Shown here: in pieces, positions 6,489-12,013 of the stretch
Layout: each line of letters starts with the position of its first letter
Numbering within the stretch: position 1 is the first letter of the stretch
From: JASFHF01 sp050123335
GTDB lineage: Bacteria; Pseudomonadota; Gammaproteobacteria; UBA12402
DNA: 12,013 nt
Assembly: GCA_050123335.1 (NCBI GenBank)
Contig: JASFHH010000052.1
Location: 1 to 12,013 of the forward strand
Reading direction: 5' to 3'
Made by a program: the position numbers and the translations under genes
The notes under the pieces: model-generated
Seen by the model: only the letters and a program-made list of their open reading frames with translations
Told to the model about the DNA's origin: nothing
The model's database searches: none

Positions 6489-7832
6489 ATGGTTATAACG
6501 TTCCTTAGAACATTTTTATTAAATCTATTTGAAAATTATCCGGTAAGTTTCAAAAATAAAATTTTAATTGCCTATAGCGGCGGAGTTGATTCGCATGTTT
6601 TACTACATGCTATTGCGCAGTTGCGTCAAGAATTTCCTGAGCTGAAATTAAAAGCAGTTCACATTCACCACGGTTTGTTTGAAGCAGCGAATCAATGGGC
6701 GCAGCATTGTCGGCAAATATGTGATGAGTTAAAAGTTGAATTGCAAATTATTAATGTAAAAGTTGAGCGAGCGCAAGGTGTTAGTGTTGAGGAAGCAGCT
6801 CGAGCTGCGCGTTATGCGGCATTAGAAAAATTACTACAACGCAATGATGTTTTAATTACTGCACATCATGCTGATGATCAAGCCGAGACTTGTTTATTAC
6901 AATTTTTGCGTGGAGCAGGTATTAAAGGGTTAGCATCAATGCCTTCCGTTGTTAATTTTGCCGCAGGATTTTTAGCGAGACCGTTTTTGTCAATTTCGCG
7001 GCAAGAAATTTTGCAATATGCACAAAAAAATAAATTATTTTGGATTGAAGATCACAGTAACCACGATTTAAATTTTACCCGCAACTTTTTGCGCTATAAA
7101 ATTATGCCGGAGTTTAGAAAACGCTGGCCAAATATCAACAAAACCATTATGCGGGTTGCGAATAATTGTAGCGATGCTAATGAATTATTAAAAGATTTGG
7201 CGGTACAAGACATTAAGAAATTAAAAGGCCAGGTTAAAAATACGTTATCAATTTCTAAATTAAAAAAGTTGTCTTTTAGGCGGCAAAAGAATGTTTTGCG
7301 TGAATGGATTGATGCGCAAAATTTTCGCTTGCCAAGTGCGATAAAATTGCAGCACATTGTAAACGATGTGATTAATGCGCGCACAGACGCGACACCTTGT
7401 ATTGCCTGGGGCGAAGCAGAAATCAGATCATATCAGGATGATCTTTATATTATGAGATCTTTATCTGAGTTTAATTATGGCGTGACTTTGCCGTGGGATG
7501 GAAAAAGCTCCTTAAAGTTACCGAATGATTTAGGTGTTTTACAAGTTGAAAAAGTTGTTGGACAAGGTTTAAAATCAGAAATTTTAAAACGCAAACTTGA
7601 AATTAAATTTCGCCAGGGTGGAGAACAATGCAAGTTGCTTGGGCGGGAAGGCACGCATAAATTAAAAAAATTATTTCAGGAATGGAAGGTGCCGCCATGG
7701 CAAAGAGATCGTGTGCCATTACTTTATGTTGATAATCAATTAGCAGCAATTGTTGGTTATGCGGTTTGTTTGGAATTTATTCCTGATGCTGAAGAAATTG
7801 GTGTTGTAATCAAATTGGCTACTTTATTATGA
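6489..7832 (+). CDS. tilS: tRNA(Ile)-lysidine synthase
   Basis: Product of 447 residues, normal for long TilS proteins. It uses ATP and lysine to convert C34 of the CAU anticodon of tRNA-Ile to lysidine, changing it from Met to Ile charging and AUG to AUA reading. It is essential and cytosolic, and matters in an AT-rich genome with AUA codons. The N-type ATP pyrophosphatase domain shows the PP-loop SGGVDS (30-35), VHIHHGL (57-63), TAHHADDQAET (124-134), LRGAGIKGLASM (140-151) and FTRNFLRYKIMP (196-207). A helical middle domain follows. The C-terminal TilS domain (about 372-440) has IKFRQGGEQCKL, KLKKLFQEWKVPPWQRDRVP and the AIVGYAV strand. The Shine-Dalgarno is weak (GAGA just before the ATG). 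Its 3' end overlaps the end of the convergent PPTase gene by 14 bases. Confidence 0.97.
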   Translation: MVITFLRTFLLNLFENYPVSFKNKILIAYSGGVDSHVLLHAIAQLRQEFPELKLKAVHIHHGLFEAANQWAQHCRQICDELKVELQIINVKVERAQGVSVEEAARAARYAALEKLLQRNDVLITAHHADDQAETCLLQFLRGAGIKGLASMPSVVNFAAGFLARPFLSISRQEILQYAQKNKLFWIEDHSNHDLNFTRNFLRYKIMPEFRKRWPNINKTIMRVANNCSDANELLKDLAVQDIKKLKGQVKNTLSISKLKKLSFRRQKNVLREWIDAQNFRLPSAIKLQHIVNDVINARTDATPCIAWGEAEIRSYQDDLYIMRSLSEFNYGVTLPWDGKSSLKLPNDLGVLQVEKVVGQGLKSEILKRKLEIKFRQGGEQCKLLGREGTHKLKKLFQEWKVPPWQRDRVPLLYVDNQLAAIVGYAVCLEFIPDAEEIGVVIKLATLL

Positions 7833-8580
7833 AATCCGTATTTGTTTTGTAAGCGCAAATGGTTTTTGTTGGGCCTTGCCAGGCTATTGCAATGCAATAT
7901 TGATTTTCTGCGATAAATCTGTGTAGTTGCCATGTGTCGGTATTTATTTGTTGGTGTTCGATAGATAATATTTTAGCTTTAATTTTAGGGTTTAAGTTAA
8001 CCGTAAAGTTTTTTAATGGAAAAGCAAGCCCCATGCCAAGCGTTTTAACAAATGCTTCTTTACTGGTCCAACAATTATAAAAGCCTAAGGTTTTTTGTTG
8101 TTGAGGTAGGGTTTTATATTCGTTGTATTCCTGTGCGGAAAAAAAACGTTCCGCAAGGTTGTCAAGTATTGATTTTGGCTGTATGAATTCAACATCAATA
8201 CCAATAGGTGTGTTTCGTGTTATAGCAATTACGGCTCGATGGAAACTATGCGATAAGTTAAAGTGAATTTTATGATCTTTGTTTAAAGCGGGTTTGTTAT
8301 AATTATTGTAATTATAGATTATTTTTTTTTGATCACAGTTACAATATTCACTTAATAACCATCTTAAGATGGCATGAGAACATATAAAAGAATTACGATC
8401 TTTAGCAAATTTAAATTGTTGCGCTCGTTTAGTTTCATAATCATCTAAATAATGCATTAATTCACTGGTACAATTTTGATAATCATCTATATTAATATAC
8501 CAAATATGAATTTGATCATCTTTGATTTTATAGTCAAGGCAGTCTTGCCAAGTTATTGATTGCTGGTCTCCGGATAACAT
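7819..8580 (-). CDS. 4'-phosphopantetheinyl transferase, Sfp type
   Basis: Product of 253 residues, the usual length of Sfp/Gsp/HetI-type enzymes. It transfers the phosphopantetheine arm from CoA to a serine of a carrier protein (ACP, PCP or similar) with Mg2+. Visible marks: RWLL (73-76), NKPALN (95-100), FNLSHS (107-112), PIGIDVEFI (125-133) with the Mg-binding Asp129 and Glu131, ERFFSAQEY (144-152), and WTSKEAFVKTLGMGL (171-185) with the catalytic Glu175 and Lys179. No polyketide or peptide synthase gene is in view, so the carrier protein is unknown; it might serve the fatty-acid ACP. The ATG lies within the last 28 bases of the upstream MFS gene, so the pair is probably cotranscribed. No clear Shine-Dalgarno precedes it. 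The 3' end overlaps tilS by 14 bases, tail to tail. Confidence 0.92.
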   Translation of the reverse strand: MLSGDQQSITWQDCLDYKIKDDQIHIWYINIDDYQNCTSELMHYLDDYETKRAQQFKFAKDRNSFICSHAILRWLLSEYCNCDQKKIIYNYNNYNKPALNKDHKIHFNLSHSFHRAVIAITRNTPIGIDVEFIQPKSILDNLAERFFSAQEYNEYKTLPQQQKTLGFYNCWTSKEAFVKTLGMGLAFPLKNFTVNLNPKIKAKILSIEHQQINTDTWQLHRFIAENQYCIAIAWQGPTKTICAYKTNTDFIIK

Positions 8581-9926
8581 GGGTCATTTATCGCAGGTAT
8601 TTCATCATTAGTCAATGGTATTTTTTCAGTGTCCTCAACAGATTCCACATTACGGCAATGAGTTTCTTTGATTAAGAAAGATGATACGCATGCAACCAGC
8701 ATACAAATAATTAACACAGACATTGCAGCGCGGAAATTAGCGGCTGAATAATGACGGATCCCATCGTGCATTACACCTTGCCAATGCAGGTCTAATAACC
8801 AACCGATTAATGGTTGGCCTAGTGTGCCAAAAGTTACGGAGGCCATATTGGCTAATGCAATGGAAGTTCCTGCAGCAAACCTGGGATTGATTTCTCCGGC
8901 TAAGGTATATGAAATAGCAACTCCTGGGTTGGTGAGGCCGAATAAGAACAGCAAAATGAATACATCAGTCACAGGGAGTTTTGGTAGGTATAATATAGCG
9001 CTTAAGAAAATTAATCCGGCAAATGCAGATGCAATCATTAGTGGGCGGCGCTTGCCGATTTTATCGCTTATATATCCCATAATTGGCGCTCCAATTATCC
9101 AGCCAAAGAATATAAAACTGATGCCGGTTGCTGCATGTTTTACTGAAATTGAATAAACATTGTGTAAATAGCTTGTGCCCCAAAATTCACAAAAAGCTGA
9201 TACTGGAGCATATAATGCTGCGATAAAAATTACATTGATCCAGCTTTGAGGGTTTTTAGCTACTGTTTTTAAACATTCTAGGATTGTTTTTTTAGGTTTA
9301 GCTGTTTTTTTAATGTGTAATTGTTTAATTTGTTTGCTAAGAGCAATTTTACTTTTTGCTACTACAATAATAGTAATAATTGTTAAGGTAATAAATACAG
9401 CTCCGATTATAGTAACACAAAGGCGCCAATGCATTTTTTCTACGGTATGACTTATAATACCTACACCGAAAATAGCGCCGAACATGCCTAATGCTTGCGT
9501 AATGCTGGTAAGTAAACCAAAGTTTTTTTCAGAGAACCATATAGCAATGAGTTTGATAGTACAAATAAAACTAAATGCGCTTCCCAGACCAAGTAAAAAG
9601 CGGCTAAAGTCAGCAATATATATATTATTAGTGCAGGCGAACATAAAGCAGCCTATCGCAGTTACGAGAGTGGATATAGCTAATAATTTGCCTGATCCAA
9701 ATCTATCTACTAACAAACCGGCTGGGATTTGCATTGGGGCATATGCATAATAAAAAAAGGCCGATAAAGTGCCCAATGTAAATGCATTTGCAGAGAAGGC
9801 ATGAGCCAGTTGCTGGGTTATGACGCTGGGAACAACTCTAGCCATATACTGAGAGAAATAAAATGCGGCTCCTATTCCCCATATAAGCCATGGTAGCATG
9901 TTATATTTTTTTATTTTTAGCTGCAT
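8553..9926 (-). CDS. Major facilitator superfamily transporter
   Basis: Product of 457 residues with twelve predicted membrane helices in the inner membrane. The start is the ATG at 9926, set by GAGGAG (complement of 9934-9939) seven bases upstream; a TTG at 9962 in frame has no such support. Motif A of the MFS is seen after helix 2 (GLLVDRFGSGK, 70-80), with a second copy in the C-terminal half (GYISDKIGKRR). The N-terminal pattern (YFSQYMARVVPSVI, then LSAFFYYAYAPMQIPAGLLVDRFG) resembles the Pht-like and other nutrient/proton symporters abundant in Legionella and Coxiella relatives. The link to Pht rests on memory and the substrate (amino acid, nucleoside or other) cannot be read from the sequence. 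It is the first gene of a two-gene unit with the overlapping PPTase gene. The hydrophilic tail after helix 12 (about 425-457) is acidic. Confidence 0.9.
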   Translation of the reverse strand: MQLKIKKYNMLPWLIWGIGAAFYFSQYMARVVPSVITQQLAHAFSANAFTLGTLSAFFYYAYAPMQIPAGLLVDRFGSGKLLAISTLVTAIGCFMFACTNNIYIADFSRFLLGLGSAFSFICTIKLIAIWFSEKNFGLLTSITQALGMFGAIFGVGIISHTVEKMHWRLCVTIIGAVFITLTIITIIVVAKSKIALSKQIKQLHIKKTAKPKKTILECLKTVAKNPQSWINVIFIAALYAPVSAFCEFWGTSYLHNVYSISVKHAATGISFIFFGWIIGAPIMGYISDKIGKRRPLMIASAFAGLIFLSAILYLPKLPVTDVFILLFLFGLTNPGVAISYTLAGEINPRFAAGTSIALANMASVTFGTLGQPLIGWLLDLHWQGVMHDGIRHYSAANFRAAMSVLIICMLVACVSSFLIKETHCRNVESVEDTEKIPLTNDEIPAINDPCYPETSNQ

Positions 9927-9933
9927 GGTGCTG

Positions 9934-9939
9934 CTCCTC
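9934..9939 (-). promoter_or_regulatory. Shine-Dalgarno that fixes the MFS start
   Basis: The complement reads GAGGAG, seven bases before the ATG at 9926. It favours this start over the in-frame TTG at 9962, which would add 12 residues that are not typical of the family. Confidence 0.75.
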
Positions 9940-10002
9940 AAATAAATATGTTTATAAATCAATAAGTTACGTTTTATGTATGCCTATTTATACATTTATG
10001 CT

Positions 10003-10032
10003 ATTTTAGCTCACATGTTGGCCGGTGGCCAA
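10003..10032 (-). promoter_or_regulatory. Possible promoter with overlapping palindromic operator for the MFS/PPTase unit
   Basis: Read on the minus strand, TTGGCC (10032-10027) lies 18 bases before TAAAAT (10008-10003), five of six matches to the -10 consensus. The -35 hexamer is one half of a perfect palindrome, TTGGCC-ACC-GGCCAA (10032-10018), about 100 bases before the MFS ATG. This could be an operator covering the -35 box. On the plus strand the same sequence is a hairpin followed by TTTTT (10033-10037), which looks like an intrinsic terminator, but no plus-strand gene lies upstream within reach. The rest of the 183-base gap (9927-10109) shows nothing clear. Confidence 0.35.
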
Positions 10033-10109
10033 TTTTTGAGCAGGTTGTTGTAATCATATTTAGTTCACCTCTTTATATTATTAACGCATACCCAATCTAT
10101 TTATATTTT

Positions 10110-11741
10110 TTAAAAAAATCCATTTTGGTAATTTTTGTTGGAGGTTTCTATTGGGTTTGTGATTTTCTCTATCTTTGTTTTGGTAATTGTTTCTAAGTTT
10201 TTCATGAAAGCAATCCAGGGTTTATCTTGAGTGTTTGAATTATGCTCAAGAGCTTTATTAAGCGTAATTAATTCTTCTTTGTCTTGTAAATGAGGCAATA
10301 GTATTTGTATTAGTTCCTGTGATTTTTTTATTTTTTCTGATACTTGGTATTCTGATGAACTTATATCTTTTTTAAGCGATGAAATTATATTTATAATGGT
10401 CTTAGCATTTATTTCGATGCCATATAAATTGCAGTGAGTTAAGTTGGAGCCATAGAGGTATGCATTTTGTAAGTCGGCGCCTTGCAAAATAGCGCCTTGC
10501 AAATCAGTGCCTTGCAAATCAGCGTTTTGAAAAGACGCATATTGCAGCTTAGCTAATGTCAAATCAGCATTTTTCAAATTAGCGTTTTTCAAATTAGCAT
10601 GTAGCAAATCAGTGTTTGGCAAATTAGCGTCTTGCAAATCAGCATCTTGTAAATTAGCGTTTTGCAAATCAGCGTTTTGCAAATCAGCGTTTTTCAAATT
10701 AGCATTTTTCAAATTAGCGTTTTGCAAATCAGCGTTTTCCAAATTAGCGCCTTGCAAATTAGCGTTTTCCAAATTAGCGCCTTGCAAATTAGCGCCTTGC
10801 AAATTAGCGCCTTGCAAATTAGCGTTTTTCAGATCAGCATTTTGCAAATCAGCCCGAGAGAGGTTGATAAATGCACTTTGAAGAGTTTTTATATCTTTTG
10901 TGTTAATTTTTTTTGTCACGCATTTTAAAGTAAGCTGACAGGATTTTATTAAATTAAGCATCCTTGTTGAGTTTTTCTTTGTTTGTTCTTGGTTGCTGCC
11001 TTTTGGCAAGATTTTTTTTGGATTATTTTCCAGATGATACTCTCCCCATTTGAGTATGTCTGAGTAAATGCCTTTTGTGTCATTTAATTTTGTAATGTTA
11101 TTCGTGTCGAGAATATGCAGCATTAAGGAATAAAGATCGTTTTTTTGGTAATCTGATTGTTTTTTAAATTTTGTGATTTTCTTTTTGTTGTCTTTATAGG
11201 ATTGAGAATCAGGGTATAATTTTGTGTAAAAATGTAAATAGGCTTTGTTGCTATCGAAAAAAATGTTAGGTAGTTCATGATCTATACATGTTTGCAGAAA
11301 CTTTCTATCTTTTATTACCCCACATTTGTGTGCAAATTCGAAGTTGGCAGATTCGTGATAGAATCCCAATGCGCGATAGATTGCATAAAGAATATATTGT
11401 TGTCGGTATAATTTTTTCTTTTTATGTTGATTGTAATCTTGAAGGTTGTATTTTGAAAATTTTTCCAACTCATAGTTCTTGCCCCATTTGATAAATAAGC
11501 GAGGATCTTTATTAGCCCAATGCAAAAAGGTTTTAAGATTAAAACAAATAAGTTTCAGGGATAAAACTGTGTTGATACATTGATTTAAGTTCTTATTGAC
11601 CGATGATAAATTAACTATATCCTTGAGAAGGAGGAATTCGATAATTGTCATGTGCATTTCGTTCGGGAGCTTCTTGAATAATTTTGCTAAAGCTTTGTTG
11701 TTTTTTTGTGGTTCCTTAAACGTATTGGGTTTCTTAAACAT
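10110..11741 (-). CDS. F-box and pentapeptide-repeat protein, probable secreted effector
   Basis: Product of 543 residues, no signal peptide or membrane helix. The ATG at 11741 has AGGA about nine bases upstream. Residues 24-63 form an F-box (KLPNEMHMTIIEFLLLKDIV, then NLSSVNKNLNQCINTV): the LP-E--x-I--FL--KD---LS-VNK pattern that binds Skp1 of eukaryotic SCF ubiquitin ligases. A helical, lysine-rich middle region (about 70-285) has no match I recognise. Residues 290-444 are 31 uninterrupted pentapeptides of the A(D/N)L type, giving a right-handed beta-helix of nearly eight turns. A charged helical tail follows (445-543). In known bacterial F-box effectors the second domain selects the target; here that would be the beta-helix (inference). 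With the PmrA-like box upstream it fits a Dot/Icm-type secreted effector that recruits host ubiquitination. A DNA-mimic or purely structural pentapeptide protein is the alternative, but it would not explain the F-box. Confidence 0.8.
   Translation of the reverse strand: MFKKPNTFKEPQKNNKALAKLFKKLPNEMHMTIIEFLLLKDIVNLSSVNKNLNQCINTVLSLKLICFNLKTFLHWANKDPRLFIKWGKNYELEKFSKYNLQDYNQHKKKKLYRQQYILYAIYRALGFYHESANFEFAHKCGVIKDRKFLQTCIDHELPNIFFDSNKAYLHFYTKLYPDSQSYKDNKKKITKFKKQSDYQKNDLYSLMLHILDTNNITKLNDTKGIYSDILKWGEYHLENNPKKILPKGSNQEQTKKNSTRMLNLIKSCQLTLKCVTKKINTKDIKTLQSAFINLSRADLQNADLKNANLQGANLQGANLQGANLENANLQGANLENADLQNANLKNANLKNADLQNADLQNANLQDADLQDANLPNTDLLHANLKNANLKNADLTLAKLQYASFQNADLQGTDLQGAILQGADLQNAYLYGSNLTHCNLYGIEINAKTIINIISSLKKDISSSEYQVSEKIKKSQELIQILLPHLQDKEELITLNKALEHNSNTQDKPWIAFMKNLETITKTKIEKITNPIETSNKNYQNGFF
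10410..10874 (-). repeat. Tandem 15-bp repeat array encoding the pentapeptides
   Basis: Thirty-one units of 15 bases, each coding one pentapeptide. Outer units have diverged, while the centre is nearly uniform: the plus-strand unit AAATTAGCGCCTTGC occurs four times, three of them back to back (10771-10815), encoding QGANL. Such identity at DNA level points to recent unit duplication or conversion, so copy number probably varies between strains without breaking the frame. The antisense frames through the array are also open, purely because of the periodicity. Confidence 0.9.
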
Positions 11742-11791
11742 ATTTAATTTCCTGGTTAATTGTTTGTTTTATTGGTGCGACATTCGTGTTT

Positions 11792-11824
11792 ATAATAGTC
11801 TATTAATCTTAAGGAAATCTTAAG
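11792..11824 (-). promoter_or_regulatory. PmrA-like box and -10 of the F-box/pentapeptide gene
   Basis: On the minus strand, CTTAAG (11824-11819), ATTTC and CTTAAG (11813-11808) form a direct repeat with 11-base period. This matches the PmrA box pattern (C/T)TTAA(G/T)-N5-(C/T)TTAA(G/T). Ten bases further lies TATTAT (11797-11792), five of six matches to a -10 box. The half-site takes the place of a -35 hexamer, which is absent, as expected of promoters activated by OmpR/PhoB-type regulators. PmrA is the known regulator of the Dot/Icm system and many effector genes in Legionella and Coxiella. The mRNA leader would be about 45 bases. CTTAAG is its own complement, so the box reads the same on both strands. 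Confidence 0.6.
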
Positions 11825-11888
11825 TGATTTTTTTGTCGCAGATAAGCGCTTGATTATATTTGCAAACTTTTTAATTATTTTGACACTA

Positions 11889-12013
11889 GGCTTTGTTGCA
11901 TAAATAGGAAGGAATTAGCTGCATCAGCGGTAACGCTAAGTCTTTGAAATTCATAAAAAACTCTATTAATATACATTTTTTGATGAAAAACATAAAAATG
12001 GAGTTTATTTATG
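11889..12013. mobile_element. End of an IS903-group (IS5 family) insertion sequence, cut by the window edge
   Basis: GGCTTTGTTGCATAAATA (11889-11906) differs by about one base from the IS903 terminal repeat as I remember it (GGCTTTGTTGAATAAATC core). The element would run rightward out of the window; only about 125 bases are seen. A possible reading frame opens at the ATG at 11983 (MKNIKMEFIY..., +) and a 22-codon frame runs leftward from 11954 to 11886, but neither is long enough to identify a transposase or the orientation. The other terminus and the target duplication are outside the window. The 11825-11888 stretch next to it shows nothing clear. Confidence 0.6.

Noticed and set aside
7819..8580. 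A 28-base overlap with the MFS gene and a 14-base overlap with tilS as signs of a wrong PPTase call
   Set aside because: The PPTase motifs (GIDVE, WTSKEAFVK) are intact and the length is normal. Short overlaps of this size are common in compact operons and convergent pairs.
10612..10928. Plus-strand open frames with CKSAF or QISVL repeats opposite the pentapeptide array
   Set aside because: They exist only because a 15-bp periodic sequence without stops in one frame tends to stay open in others. They lack ribosome binding sites and domain logic, and the minus-strand frame encodes a canonical pentapeptide protein.

Overview
The window looks like a stretch of chromosome from an AT-rich gammaproteobacterium of the Legionellales/Coxiellaceae kind (relatives of Coxiella, Rickettsiella or Berkiella). 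The placement is an inference from four things: typical gammaproteobacterial AccA and TilS in neighbouring positions, LPS-type envelope genes, two proteins that look like secreted host-directed effectors, and a PmrA-type box in front of one of them. No rRNA, tRNA or CRISPR array was seen.

Layout. A consensus sigma-70 promoter (76-104) drives a 431-residue protein (178-1473, +). It reads as a degenerate member of the WipA/WipB-like effector phosphatase family with its catalytic residues replaced. Convergent to it is a two-gene envelope unit on the minus strand: a GT9 heptosyltransferase-like enzyme (2735-3778) followed by an O-antigen-ligase-family membrane protein (1567-2745), overlapping by 11 bases. 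Upstream of these lies a 110-bp element with perfect 25-bp inverted arms and GGA-loop hairpins (3844-3953). Next is an acyltransferase-3 gene broken by a one-base frameshift (3993-5116, -). It diverges from accA (5197-6153, +), the carboxyltransferase alpha subunit of acetyl-CoA carboxylase. Between accA and tilS is a 252-bp nested quasi-palindrome (6183-6434) whose two tip hairpins show compensated base-pair changes. tilS (6489-7832, +) makes the lysidine of tRNA-Ile(CAU).

The right part is all on the minus strand. An Sfp-type phosphopantetheinyl transferase (7819-8580) overlaps both the end of tilS and the upstream MFS transporter gene (8553-9926). The transporter gene is preceded by a promoter-like segment carrying a perfect TTGGCC-N3-GGCCAA palindrome. 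Then comes a 543-residue protein (10110-11741) with an N-terminal F-box and 31 consecutive pentapeptide repeats, a eukaryotic-like architecture expected of a secreted effector. Its promoter region carries CTTAAG-N5-CTTAAG ten bases upstream of a -10 hexamer, which is the layout of a PmrA box. From 11889 to the window end is the terminus of an IS903-group (IS5 family) insertion sequence.

Together the window mixes housekeeping genes (accA, tilS), envelope genes, a transporter/PPTase pair, and two putative effector genes at its two edges. Three palindromic or mobile sequences and one broken gene show an actively rearranging genome. The strongest novelty is the F-box/pentapeptide protein with its PmrA-like box; second is the catalytically dead Wip-like protein; third are the two structured non-coding palindromes.
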